Part shown: positions 1-8,804 of the stretch, piece after piece | Layout of the letters: every line of letters begins with the position of its first letter | Numbering within the stretch: position 1 is the stretch's first letter | From: Desulfovibrio sp. Marseille-P6017 | GTDB taxonomy: Bacteria > Bacillota_A > Clostridia > Peptostreptococcales > Peptostreptococcaceae | Reading direction: 5' to 3' | NCBI GenBank assembly: GCA_900604495.1 | Contig: UWOR01000001.1 | Coordinates: forward strand, 310,001-374,000 | DNA length: 64,000 nt | Notes under the pieces: model-generated | Databases searched by the model: none | What the model was told of the DNA's origin: nothing | What the model saw: only the letters and a program-made list of their open reading frames with translations | Position numbers and translations under genes: made by a program

Positions 1-309
1 TGGAAAAACCCTTTTTCCTCTTTCTACTCTAGTACTAACACCTAGCCTATTAAACATATCTATTACATCATCATTAGTATATGTATAAAACGCACTATAT
101 AAAAACTTACCATTTGTAGGCACATTTTCTATTAACTCTTCAATGTCAGCTGCATTTGTTATATTACATCTTCCTTTTCCTGTTATTAATAATTTTCTTC
201 CAACTCTATGTTGCTTTTCAAGCAAAATAACATCCATTCCTCTATCCGCTGCTGTAGCAGCTGCCATCATACCAGCTGCTCCTGCTCCTATAACTACTAC
301 TTTTTTCAA
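1..309 (-). CDS. BaiN/HI0933-like NAD(P)/FAD-dependent oxidoreductase, N-terminal part (runs off left edge)
   Basis: The minus strand opens at a TTG (309-307) behind an AAGGTGA ribosome binding site and stays open to base 1, so about 103 N-terminal residues are present and the C-terminus lies outside the window. The protein begins LKKVVVIGAGAAGMMAA, a GxGxxG dinucleotide-binding loop. It continues with ILLEKQHRVGRK and LLITGKGRCNITN, the flavin-binding signature of the HI0933/BaiN family of predicted flavoproteins. Members are about 400 residues long and mostly of unknown substrate; BaiN was linked to gut bile-acid metabolism by name only. It lies upstream of, and reads away from, the PAP2 gene's position. 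Family assignment is firm, function is not. Confidence 0.8.
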   Translation of the reverse strand, partial: MKKVVVIGAGAAGMMAAATAADRGMDVILLEKQHRVGRKLLITGKGRCNITNAADIEELIENVPTNGKFLYSAFYTYTNDDVIDMFNRLGVSTRVERGKRVFP

Positions 310-346
310 AAAATCACCTTCTATATCTTTCTGTCTTAATTTTCTT

Positions 347-1282
347 TTAGTTATCTAAATTTAAAACCTTAAACAAAGCAGGAACTCCTGCTACTGCATA
401 AAATACAACTATTGAGTATCTAATATAATTTGTTACCATATCAAAACTATCTATATTTGAAACATCAAAATAATTAGGTATAATACCTACTGTATACTTT
501 AATATTATATAAACTATACCTAAAGAAATTATACCAACTAAAAATCTCTTTATATTTATAATTAATGAACTTTCATTTTTTCTATTTTTACTAAAGTTTA
601 TATATCCTTTACTTTTTCTGTCTGTACTAAAGTTTATAAATATATCTTCTACTATGTAACCAAGTACAAAGCCTGTTAAAATTCCAAAATACTCTATGTA
701 CGACTCACCGTTTAAAAAATATCCTACTACTGAAAGCATAACTAAAAGTAATAGTAGTATCCAGTATTTTTTATTTTCATCTACGTAATCAAATATCTTT
801 ATTAAAACTATACTAAAAAATATTCCAAATATCCATCCAAAAGCTACATCTATAGGCCAATGAACAGCTAAATACAATCTAGATATCCCTACAGCTAAAA
901 TCATAATGATTCCAAGTATATACATCCAATTATTTTTTGCCAAAATCATAAAACTAGTCCAAAAACTAGTAGCTGTTTGTGTATGACCACTTGGGAAAGA
1001 ATATCCTGTAGCAGTTGATACTCTCAAAGATTCTAGTCCGTCTGTCCCTATTGGTCTAGGAGCTCTTACATATTCTTTTATTCCAGTATTTACAACAAAG
1101 TTTCCAATTAAAGAAAATAATATCCTTTGTCCAAACTTCTTATTTATACACCAATACATTAGTGCCGAAAATAATACTATAATAGGTACCTCTGTACTAA
1201 TTGTAAGAATTAAAAATAAAGCATTTAAAAGTGGTGACCTTATACTTTGTAAGTACATTAATATTTCTAACTGAATGCCCAT
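347..1282 (-). CDS. PAP2 superfamily membrane phosphatase
   Basis: This 311-residue polytopic membrane protein carries the three PAP2 phosphatase motifs in order: KEYVRAPRP (about residue 70), FPSGH (about 97) and SRLYLAVHWPID (about 133-144), which supply the catalytic histidines and phosphate-binding arginines. Such enzymes dephosphorylate lipid phosphates, such as undecaprenyl pyrophosphate or phosphatidate, at the outer face of the membrane. After the catalytic half come about five further hydrophobic segments, so the protein is longer than the usual 200-residue BcrC type. The start is ATG after an AGGAGG-like site. Which lipid it acts on cannot be told from sequence. Confidence 0.88.
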   Translation of the reverse strand: MGIQLEILMYLQSIRSPLLNALFLILTISTEVPIIVLFSALMYWCINKKFGQRILFSLIGNFVVNTGIKEYVRAPRPIGTDGLESLRVSTATGYSFPSGHTQTATSFWTSFMILAKNNWMYILGIIMILAVGISRLYLAVHWPIDVAFGWIFGIFFSIVLIKIFDYVDENKKYWILLLLLVMLSVVGYFLNGESYIEYFGILTGFVLGYIVEDIFINFSTDRKSKGYINFSKNRKNESSLIINIKRFLVGIISLGIVYIILKYTVGIIPNYFDVSNIDSFDMVTNYIRYSIVVFYAVAGVPALFKVLNLDN

Positions 1283-1427
1283 ATTTGCTTTCCTCCTAAT
1301 AATTTCTACTTATTGCAATTATACATAATTTCATCAAATAAATACATCTTTATTTAATTGCATAATCTTATTTTAAGCTTTTATTATTAAATTATATAAA
1401 AAAGATAAAAATATAATTCCTTATAAT

Positions 1428-1475
1428 AAAAAAAGCTATATATATTGATATACTCATATCAACTATATAGCTTTT
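1428..1475 (-). terminator. Rho-independent terminator of the ABC exporter operon
   Basis: An AGCTATATA-type stem with its complement around a short loop is followed, on the minus strand, by a run of seven T. It lies directly after the stop of the permease gene at 1479. Confidence 0.8.
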
Positions 1476-1478
1476 AAT

Positions 1479-2636
1479 TTATATCTCTAAAATTTTCTCT
1501 TTTTTAATTCTTTTTACAATCATAAGTCCTAATATTCCAACTAATATAACGTATATTAGATGTAAACTATACTTGTAATAATAAGTAGAAGTTAAATATT
1601 TCATCCCCATATTATTTAACCATGTTCCAAGTACAAATAAAAGTGGTATTTGAATACCTATGGCACTTATATATGTATTTACTTTCGATGATACCAAAAT
1701 AGCTATCATACATGTTATAAATGCAATAATATAATTTAAAATTACTGATAAAATTATATATTGTCCAAAAGTCATATCATACCAAGATGCCATATCACTT
1801 ATAGCTGAGTTTATACTACAATCCCAGAACATATATGTATTATTTGATTTATAAACTATAAATAATATACCTAGCTGTACTGTTGCTATTATAAATGATG
1901 ATATTATACTTGCTATTATTTTCTTTTTAAAAAGTTTTCGTCCTATATTTGAACTATATTGAAGATAATTAACTTTATTTTTATTATCATTTATGAAAAT
2001 TGAAATTATCATAATAGGCACACAAATTAATATAAGTAATGTTATACCAAATATTAAACTATGATAATTACCAAGTATTCTAAAGTTTAAAGGAGAATAA
2101 GATGTATCACTATTAATAAGCTCTTCATGTCTTTGTTTTTGTGATGAACTTTCATCCATACCTCCTAGACCTACCCAAAAATCTTTATCATCATATCTTT
2201 CAATTACATAATCTAATTCTTGTAACTCCCAAAATAAATAATTATTTTCTTCAAAAAATAAATCTTCTTGTAATTTATCCAAATTTTTTCTAGCATTAGA
2301 ATCAAGAGTCTTATTTTCTTCTCTATTTAAATATTCATCATAAGTAGAAAGTCCTGAATTTATAAATTCATCTTTAGTTAATAAGTATTGTGTTGCTTTC
2401 TCTACTCTTTTTTCTCTATAATTTTTTAAATCTTTAAATTCTTCTTCATCCATTGATATTCCATATTTATTTAACATATATACACTAATATCATAAATAT
2501 ATTTATCTGATCCATTTGGAAAATACTCTATATTAAAACTTATAAATAATATCCATATTATAGCTGTGATTAAGGATATAATAACTATATTTATAGGTCT
2601 AAAAATTTTTTTTATTTCATTGTTAATTAAATTCAT
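1479..2636 (-). CDS. ABC-2 type transporter permease (second permease of the exporter)
   Basis: A 385-residue protein with one N-terminal membrane segment (about 15-35), a long charged extracellular stretch (about 40-185) and five to six C-terminal membrane segments. This is the layout of ABC-2 permeases that pair with single ATPases in lantibiotic-immunity-like or antimicrobial-resistance exporters. It is the last gene of an operon led by the ATPase at 3921-4793 and the permease at 2648-3917, with 11 bases between the two permeases. No substrate can be assigned from sequence. It resembles the preceding permease in architecture (N-terminal IKKI/FKKI segment, long outer loop), so the two probably form a heterodimer. 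Confidence 0.8.
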   Translation of the reverse strand: MNLINNEIKKIFRPINIVIISLITAIIWILFISFNIEYFPNGSDKYIYDISVYMLNKYGISMDEEEFKDLKNYREKRVEKATQYLLTKDEFINSGLSTYDEYLNREENKTLDSNARKNLDKLQEDLFFEENNYLFWELQELDYVIERYDDKDFWVGLGGMDESSSQKQRHEELINSDTSYSPLNFRILGNYHSLIFGITLLILICVPIMIISIFINDNKNKVNYLQYSSNIGRKLFKKKIIASIISSFIIATVQLGILFIVYKSNNTYMFWDCSINSAISDMASWYDMTFGQYIILSVILNYIIAFITCMIAILVSSKVNTYISAIGIQIPLLFVLGTWLNNMGMKYLTSTYYYKYSLHLIYVILVGILGLMIVKRIKKEKILEI

Positions 2637-2647
2637 AATCTCTCCCT

Positions 2648-3917
2648 TTAGCTTATGTCTTCTTTTTTAAATCTTTTAATAGTAAATATTGACCCTATAA
2701 CTATTAATAAAATATTAGTTATTAATGTAATCACTTCATAATTTTTCATTGTAAGTGGTCCCATATACATAAACCACATATGAGGATTTAATATTAATTG
2801 AAATATATTATATTGAGAATATATCAAAATTATAGAACTCTTGCTTAATATTTGAGGTATTATTAAGCTTATTCCAAATAATATAAAATATAAAAATCAC
2901 TAAATAACTATTTTTTATTAGGGTACAAATTATAAAAGCAATTGTACAGAATATAAGTGCACAAATAAGTATTATTAAACAACTTAAAACTAATCGTTCT
3001 ATGAAAGTATGATTTAATAAACTTATATATGGTAGTTTATATTCCCAATTAAATGCTGTACTTATAGGTATATTCCAAATTTGACTATAATCAAATGTAG
3101 TAAAATAAGATAGTAAAGTTCCTCCTAAGATAATGCAACTTACTAATAATGAGAAAATCATACAAACAACTAACTTGTCTTTAATATTTTTTCTACCTCT
3201 TTTGGTTGAATAAGCTAATAAATTGGTTTTACTATCAAATTCAAAATTTACTAAATAAGCTGTTATAAGTACTACCAAAATCATTATTTCATATATACAT
3301 TTCGATAAAGTTTCTCTAAATAATAAACTATGCATTCTATATGTACTTCCTAAGAAAAATAGATGTTTATGTTCATTAGTTGACTTTATTTCTTCAAATC
3401 TATCTGATAGATTCTGATAGTTTTTTCTTGCCATAGTAGCTGCTTGTCCACTAAGTCCATACCCTTGTATTTCTGATTCACCTATTTCTTTTATATTTAA
3501 CTCTTCATAAGACTTAATTAAATCAATACTAGCATTTGAGTATATTTCTAATAAGCTAACTTCATTAAAAAATTCCAACTCTTCACTAGTAAATACTCCA
3601 CCATCATAATTATTTGTATAGTATTCTTCGCTTATAATAAATTCGCTTATGCTGTTATAATTCTTATTTACTTTTTCTTTTGTTATTTTGTTAACTTCTT
3701 TTAAGCTCTCTTTATATTTATTTTTCATATTACTTATCATTTCATCATTTATCTCAGGTCCAAGTTCTAAAATAATTTTATTAATTATTTTTATATCTTC
3801 TTTGAAATATGATGAACTCAATATATTAACTATATTAAACAAAAGAAAAACTATAGTTAAACCAATAATCACGGGTGAGGATATTATCTTTTTAAATTCA
3901 TGTATCTTTATATCCAT
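2648..3917 (-). pseudogene. ABC-2 type transporter permease (first permease), frameshifted near its 3' end
   Basis: The uninterrupted frame gives 369 residues ending at 2808 with an unnatural tail (WNKLNNTSNIKQEFYNF). Reading on in the next frame restores a membrane protein end (FGISLIIPQILSKSS, then NPHMWFMYMGPL, ending FKKEDIS) with a stop at 2648, just before the next permease. The whole span is 3n+1 bases, so one base is in excess near 2875-2890. The protein has an N-terminal membrane segment, a long outer loop and C-terminal membrane segments, as in its neighbour. The gene starts 3 bases after the ATPase stop, so the two are translationally coupled. The frameshift is either real decay of the exporter or a sequence error; the rest of the gene looks intact. 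Confidence 0.72.
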
Positions 3918-3920
3918 AAG

Positions 3921-4793
3921 CTATACTCCCACAAAATCATCTTTATATTCATATAAAAATACATCTTCTAAATTTGGATAAACTAAATCCCAATTTTTAT
4001 TACAAGACTCTTCACATATAAATCTTACTTTAACTTTTTTATGTTCTTGTTTTTCTGATAGTAATAAATATTTTCTTCTAAAATCATTTATATCTTTATT
4101 TTCTATTTCTGTTTCAAATACTTTTCCATGTAGTTTTTCACAAATATTATCTATAGTATCTTTATAAAGTAATTCTTTATCTTTAATCATTACTATTTCA
4201 TTTGATATAAATTCAATATCTGAAACTATATGAGTAGATACTATTATTATTCTATTTCTTGATAATTCACTAAGTAAATTTCTAAATCTTGCTCGTTCTT
4301 TTGGGTCTAGTCCTGCTGTTGGTTCATCTAAAATTAATATTTTAGGATCATTTAAAAGAGCTTGAGCTATACCTACTCTTTGTATCATACCACCTGAAAA
4401 TTTCTTCATTTTTTTATCTGCCACATCTTCAAGAGCTACTAACTTTAATAATTGTTTTATTTTTTCCTTAGCAACTGATTTTTCTATTCCTTTTAATGCT
4501 GCTAAATACATCAAGAATTTATTTGGTGAGTAATTTTTGTAATAACCAAAATCTTGAGGTAAATATCCTAATATATCTCTATATCTTTCATCCATAGCTA
4601 CTATATTCTCTCCTTTATAAAGAATTTCACCTTCACTTGGGAAAATTAAAGTTGCTATCATTTTTATTAAAGTAGTCTTTCCTGCTCCATTTGGTGCAAG
4701 AAGTCCATATACTCCATTTTCAAATTCCATATTTATATTATCTAGAGCTGTAAAATCTTTATATCTCTTCGTTACATTTTTTATTGTTAACAT
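3921..4793 (-). CDS. ABC transporter ATP-binding protein
   Basis: A 290-residue ATPase with Walker A APNGAGKTT (about residues 34-42), the Q-loop around LPQDFGYY, signature FSGGMIQRVGIAQALL, Walker B ILILDEPTAGLD and the switch histidine in IIIVSTHIV. The short first loop and C-terminal extension fit ATPases paired with ABC-2 permeases. It is followed by two permeases and preceded by a 115-base gap containing an 18-bp palindrome. It may therefore have its own promoter even though the ECF sigma factor and its membrane partner lie just upstream on the same strand. A role in antimicrobial-peptide resistance or envelope stress is an inference from this context. Confidence 0.88.
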   Translation of the reverse strand: MLTIKNVTKRYKDFTALDNINMEFENGVYGLLAPNGAGKTTLIKMIATLIFPSEGEILYKGENIVAMDERYRDILGYLPQDFGYYKNYSPNKFLMYLAALKGIEKSVAKEKIKQLLKLVALEDVADKKMKKFSGGMIQRVGIAQALLNDPKILILDEPTAGLDPKERARFRNLLSELSRNRIIIVSTHIVSDIEFISNEIVMIKDKELLYKDTIDNICEKLHGKVFETEIENKDINDFRRKYLLLSEKQEHKKVKVRFICEESCNKNWDLVYPNLEDVFLYEYKDDFVGV

Positions 4794-4822
4794 GAGTTTC
4801 CTCCATAGTTTATTAAGTATAT

Positions 4823-4840
4823 ATTTAATTGCAATTAAAT
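4823..4840. promoter_or_regulatory. 18-bp perfect palindrome upstream of the ABC ATPase
   Basis: The sequence ATTTAATTGCAATTAAAT is its own reverse complement and sits about 30 bases before the ATPase start. It has no T-run, so an operator is more likely than a terminator. The binding protein is unknown. Confidence 0.4.
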
Positions 4841-4908
4841 TTGTATCATATATTTATTCGTATTAAGTTTTAAAATAGTTTTATTTTTATAAATTTATTT
4901 TTATTTTT

Positions 4909-5661
4909 CTATATCGTATTACTGTCATATGTCTTGTTGTATCTTGATAAAATTTTTATATTTTTTATATAAACCCACATTGATGCTATAGTTACCAGTA
5001 AATAAACTACACTTGGTATAGTTTCTAAAAACACAAAATATATATCTTCACTTAATATAAGTAAAGTAGCATTAGATATTATCCAGCTTATTACAACTAT
5101 ATATTTAACTAGTACATTTTTCACTTTCACTATTGAATATAAAAGAATAGCTGAGAATAAAAATATTGATGTTATACCAATCATCATTCCTTTTAATAAA
5201 TTTATTTGATTATACAAACCTAAAATAAATACACTACTTAAAAGCATTGATATTACACTAAAAACTATCATTCTAAGTGCTGATACTTGGTGTATATTAT
5301 ATTTACAAATCATCTCAATATCAAAAGTGTTATTTTCTATTACATTAACAAATGAAAATATATTTGTTAATAAATAATAAAGTGGCGAAATTATAAATAT
5401 AAAAGTATAAATACGCTCTTGTGATATAAAGTAATTGTGTCTAATAGACACTACTCCATAAGCTAAAATTGAAACTAATAATATTCCTATAAAAGTTAAC
5501 TCTGTAAAATCATGAAATAAATTTTTAAATCCTATTTTTTGATACATATTTTTTACATATGAATAAAAAGATTCTTTTTTCTCTAATCCCTCATCTAAAA
5601 TAAAGCTAATTTCTTTTCTTATTTCTAAGTTATTTGGCATATCTATATCAAACTTATCCAT
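4909..5661 (-). CDS. Polytopic membrane protein paired with an ECF sigma factor (possible anti-sigma factor)
   Basis: A 250-residue protein with about 55 soluble N-terminal residues followed by six hydrophobic segments. It starts 9 bases after the stop of the ECF sigma factor, with a good ribosome binding site. Genes in this position usually encode the membrane anchor that holds the sigma factor inactive, and the acidic N-terminus facing the cytoplasm (DKFDIDMPNNLEIRKEISF) would suit that. No zinc-finger anti-sigma motif (HxxxCxxC) is visible, so the anti-sigma role is inferred from position only. I do not recognise a named family. Confidence 0.6.
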   Translation of the reverse strand: MDKFDIDMPNNLEIRKEISFILDEGLEKKESFYSYVKNMYQKIGFKNLFHDFTELTFIGILLVSILAYGVVSIRHNYFISQERIYTFIFIISPLYYLLTNIFSFVNVIENNTFDIEMICKYNIHQVSALRMIVFSVISMLLSSVFILGLYNQINLLKGMMIGITSIFLFSAILLYSIVKVKNVLVKYIVVISWIISNATLLILSEDIYFVFLETIPSVVYLLVTIASMWVYIKNIKILSRYNKTYDSNTI

Positions 5662-5670
5662 ACTAACCTC

Positions 5671-6216
5671 CTAAACTTCATTAAATTCGTTCTTAATCTT
5701 TTTTATAATTGAATAGTATTTAGTCTTAACAGTTGATTCACTCACATCTAATATTTTTGATATTTCTAAAAAAGTAAATTCCATAAAAATCTTCAATCTA
5801 AAAATTTCTTGATGCTCACCACTTAACTTATTTACTATATTTTGTATCTTTTTTAAATCTTCTTTATGCTCTAAATTAATTGTAAAATTACTCTTATCTT
5901 CTACTTCTTTTTCATCTATATCGTCCAACATAGTTGAATACTTATAATTTTTTGACCTAAAATAATCAACTACCTTATTAGTAGCAATCCTATAAATCCA
6001 TGTCCTAAAAGATGCTTTATTTTCATCAAAACTATGCAAACTCTTAAGCATACTTATAAAAATTTCTTGTGTTAAATCCATAGATAATTCTTTATCACTT
6101 GTCTGTTTGTAGACATAAATATAAATTTCTTTATAATAATTAGAAATTAGTTCATCTGCAGCCTTCCTGCTATTTCGTTTTCTTATCTTCTTAATAAGTC
6201 TTAAATCCTTATCCAT
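5671..6216 (-). CDS. ECF-type RNA polymerase sigma factor
   Basis: A 181-residue sigma factor. Region 2 spans about residues 20-90 (YYKEIYIYVYKQT, LTQEIFISMLKSL, FRTWIYRIATNKVVDYFR). Region 4 spans about 130-178 (LSGEHQEIFRLKIF, then a helix-turn-helix FLEISKILDVSESTVKTKYYSIIKK). Regions 1 and 3 are missing, as in ECF factors. It is first in a run with a membrane protein and an ABC exporter, a layout typical of envelope-stress or antimicrobial-peptide modules. A short stem with a T-run (6288-6309) lies between hpt and this gene on the same strand and may shield it from read-through. Confidence 0.88.
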   Translation of the reverse strand: MDKDLRLIKKIRKRNSRKAADELISNYYKEIYIYVYKQTSDKELSMDLTQEIFISMLKSLHSFDENKASFRTWIYRIATNKVVDYFRSKNYKYSTMLDDIDEKEVEDKSNFTINLEHKEDLKKIQNIVNKLSGEHQEIFRLKIFMEFTFLEISKILDVSESTVKTKYYSIIKKIKNEFNEV

Positions 6217-6286
6217 TTTCCACCCTCATCTATTTTCTTCTAGTTATATATTCGTAAATAAAGTACTAAAAGTTTTAATTACATAA

Positions 6287-6309
6287 AAAAATGATCTATA
6301 AATAGATCA
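6287..6309 (-). terminator. Short stem-loop with T-run upstream of the sigma gene
   Basis: On the minus strand TGATCTATTTATAGATCA forms a 7-bp stem followed by seven T. It stands between hpt and the ECF sigma gene and could be a second terminator or part of the sigma leader. Confidence 0.5.
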
Positions 6310-6396
6310 CTTTAACTGACATCTGACTATATCAGCTTTTATATTCAAATTTATTTTCTCGGTTTTAACTTAATATAAACTTATTATAATAAAAAA

Positions 6397-6430
6397 GCCA
6401 CTTAAGATAAATATCTTAAATGACTTTTCC
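6397..6430 (-). terminator. Rho-independent terminator of hpt
   Basis: A stem built from GTCATTTAAGATA and its partner TATCTTAAGTGGC (with G-T pairs), followed by six T on the minus strand, directly after the hpt stop. Confidence 0.75.
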
Positions 6431-6453
6431 TAGATAAAATTTATATAATAACC

Positions 6454-6984
6454 TTATTCTTCAACATCTTCTACTATACCTATATATGGTAAGTTTCTAT
6501 ATTTTTCAGCATAATCTATACCATATCCAACTATGAATTTATCTTCTATAACAAATCCAACATAGTCAACATGTATATTAGCTTTTCTTCTTTGTGGTTT
6601 ATCTAATAAAGTACATAACTTTAAAGATTTTGGATTTCTTGTTTTTAAAGCTGCAACTAAGTTGCTTAAAGTTAATCCTGAATCTATTATATCTTCAACG
6701 ATTAGTACATTTCTTCCTTCTATATCAACATCTAAGTCTTTTAATATCTTAACTGTTCCAGAAGATTCAGTTGAGTTACCATAACTTGATACACTCATAA
6801 AATCCATATTTACATCTAAATCTATATTTCTAATTAGGTCCGCTACAAAAACGCTAGCACCCTTAAGTATTCCTACTACTAATAGATCTTCACCTTGAAA
6901 ATCTTTTTCTATTTTCTTTGCTATTTCATATACTTTCGCTTTTATTTCTTCTTCAGATAACATTACTCCAGTAACTTTGAACAT
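6454..6984 (-). CDS. hpt: Hypoxanthine phosphoribosyltransferase
   Basis: A 176-residue enzyme of the usual length for the purine salvage phosphoribosyltransferases that convert hypoxanthine and guanine, with PRPP, to IMP and GMP in the cytoplasm. The PRPP-binding loop is VLIVEDIIDSGLTLS (about 96-110). An early LVVGILKGASVFVADL segment and the late YVGFVIEDKFIVGYGIDYAEKYRNLPYIG segment (base recognition) are all present. The start ATG follows CAGGAGGGCAAT. It stands alone with its own terminator, unlike the tilS-hpt-ftsH arrangement of many Firmicutes. Confidence 0.95.
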   Translation of the reverse strand: MFKVTGVMLSEEEIKAKVYEIAKKIEKDFQGEDLLVVGILKGASVFVADLIRNIDLDVNMDFMSVSSYGNSTESSGTVKILKDLDVDIEGRNVLIVEDIIDSGLTLSNLVAALKTRNPKSLKLCTLLDKPQRRKANIHVDYVGFVIEDKFIVGYGIDYAEKYRNLPYIGIVEDVEE

Positions 6985-7213
6985 ATTGCCCTCCTGATTA
7001 TTTCCGTATGTTTTACTTTATCAGTATATCATAAAACTGTATTTTTTTGAATATTTTTATTCATTTTTATTTTATAATTCGTATTTTTATTTTATTTATT
7101 AAAGATTGCCTTAAAATCTTGGCTTAAATTTTTTATTTGTATTATACTCTATGTATACACATAATAATTATATATATATTATGTCCACTTATGACTATTT
7201 AGGAGGAAATTTA

Positions 7214-8293
7214 ATGAGTGTAAATCATGGAGCAAACTTATATGATTTATCTAGCAAATACGGTTTTTCAAAAGAAGAATTTATGGACTTTAGCTCTAAT
7301 ATAAATCCTTTTGGTACATCAACTCTTGCTAAAGAATTTATTATAAATAATATTGATATAGTATCAATGTACCCAGATCCAAATTATAAAAATTTAAAAA
7401 AATCTATTTCTAGTTATTGTAATTGTCTACAAAACAATATAGTTTTAGGAAGTGGTGCTACAGAGCTTATATCTTCATTTATAAAAACTATAAATCCTAA
7501 AAGTGCATTATTATTATCACCAGCTTATTCAGAATATGAAAATGAACTATCTAAAATAAACTGTGATATTACGAAGTACTTTGCTAGATATGAAAAAGAC
7601 TTTAAAATAAATGTTTTTGAGTTAATTGATAATATAAAAGAAAATAACTACGATTTAGTGATAGTATGTAATCCTAACAATCCTACTGGATTTACTTTCT
7701 CTTGTGATGAGATTAAGCAAATTTTAAGTTCTACATCATCTTTTGTAATGATTGATGAAACTTATGTAGAGTTTACAGATACTAGTGTATTTTCTTGTAC
7801 TAAGTTAGTAGATACATATAAAAACTTATTTGTAATAAGAGGTACATCTAAATTCTTTTCTACTCCAGGTTTAAGACTTGGTTATGGACTTATTGGTAAT
7901 GAAGATGTTAAAAACAGTATAAATTCACACTTAGATTTATGGAATGTAAATATAGTGGCTTCTTCTATGGGTGAAATTATGTTTAAAGATAAAAACTTTA
8001 TAGACCATTGTAGTGATATTATTCTTAGAGAAAGAGATTTTTTAATTAATGAATTAAGTAAGATAATTGATTTGCATGTATATGAAAGTAATGGTAACTT
8101 TATTTTATGTAAAATAAAATCAAAATCTATTACTGCTAAAATTTTAAGAGAAAAACTTATCTCTAAGAAAATTATAATTAGAGATTGTGCTTCTTTTGAT
8201 GGGTTAGATGAGTATTTCTTTAGGGTGTGTATTTTAAAACCTGATGAAAATAAACTTTTACTTAAATCTATTAAAGAAGTTTTTAATGCATAA
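7214..8293 (+). CDS. CobD-like PLP-dependent aminotransferase/decarboxylase (histidinol-phosphate aminotransferase fold)
   Basis: A fold-type I PLP enzyme of 359 residues from the ATG at 7214, which follows TTAGGAGGAAA; the upstream in-frame ATG at 7151 has no such site. The N-terminus reads VNHGANLYDLSSKYGF and FSSNINPFG, the pattern of threonine-phosphate decarboxylase (CobD) rather than HisC. Further motifs are VLGSGATELI (PLP phosphate), CNPNNPTG, DETYVEF and IRGTSKFFSTPGLRLGYG, where the lysine forms the Schiff base. CobD makes aminopropanol phosphate for the cobalamin nucleotide loop, but no cobalamin genes are near. It may be a stand-alone salvage enzyme or a paralogue with another substrate. 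Confidence 0.8.
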   Translation: MSVNHGANLYDLSSKYGFSKEEFMDFSSNINPFGTSTLAKEFIINNIDIVSMYPDPNYKNLKKSISSYCNCLQNNIVLGSGATELISSFIKTINPKSALLLSPAYSEYENELSKINCDITKYFARYEKDFKINVFELIDNIKENNYDLVIVCNPNNPTGFTFSCDEIKQILSSTSSFVMIDETYVEFTDTSVFSCTKLVDTYKNLFVIRGTSKFFSTPGLRLGYGLIGNEDVKNSINSHLDLWNVNIVASSMGEIMFKDKNFIDHCSDIILRERDFLINELSKIIDLHVYESNGNFILCKIKSKSITAKILREKLISKKIIIRDCASFDGLDEYFFRVCILKPDENKLLLKSIKEVFNA

Positions 8294-8295
8294 TA

Positions 8296-8334
8296 AAAAT
8301 GTATCAACTATAAAAGTAGTTGATACATTTTTTA
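8296..8334. terminator. Bidirectional terminator between the CobD-like gene and the YkvA-type gene
   Basis: AAATGTATCAACTA pairs with TAGTTGATACATTT around a short loop, with A-run and T-run on either side. It sits between two convergent genes. Confidence 0.85.
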
Positions 8335-8354
8335 ATTTTATCTTAATTTATCTT

Positions 8355-8741
8355 TTACTCATCATCTTTTATTTCAAAATCAACATTTTCTATTATATTT
8401 GGATCTTTAGTTCCTTTTATCATAGATTTATATTTTTCTATTTCTTCACTAATAATTCCAAGACTCCAAAGTAAAACAAGTGCGTCATCAGCAAGTCCAA
8501 ATGCCCCTAAAAATATCTCTGGAATAAAGTCAATCGCTGATACAAAGTATAAAACCGTCACAGCAATAGAAAAAACAACCTTAAGTTTGCTAATTATACT
8601 AACTCTATTATCAGTCATAAAATCTGGTATTTTAAAAATATTAACTATAAAAAGTAATCCAAATTTAGAATTTTTAAATCTTACTAAAATCTTTTTTAAT
8701 TTATCTAGCAATAAATTTAATATATATGCTAATTTTTCCAT
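8355..8741 (-). CDS. YkvA/DUF1232 family small membrane protein
   Basis: A 128-residue protein whose central segment LYFVSAIDFIPEIFLGAFGLADDALVLLW (about 68-96) is the DUF1232 signature: two short hydrophobic stretches joined by a conserved DxIPD-like turn. The family is widespread and of unknown function, although some members are linked to envelope stress. The N-terminus is basic and the C-terminus acidic. It converges with the CobD-like gene across a shared terminator and starts after ATAGGAGTAG. Confidence 0.8.
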   Translation of the reverse strand: MEKLAYILNLLLDKLKKILVRFKNSKFGLLFIVNIFKIPDFMTDNRVSIISKLKVVFSIAVTVLYFVSAIDFIPEIFLGAFGLADDALVLLWSLGIISEEIEKYKSMIKGTKDPNIIENVDFEIKDDE

Positions 8742-8804
8742 TTTCTACTCCTATAATATATAATTTAACTTTTATTATACATTATAAAGTATCTTATATA
8801 AATA

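Noticed and set aside
7151..7213. N-terminal extension of the CobD-like enzyme
   Set aside because: The upstream ATG has no ribosome binding site, whereas AGGAGGAAA precedes the ATG at 7214, where the family's HGAN motif begins.
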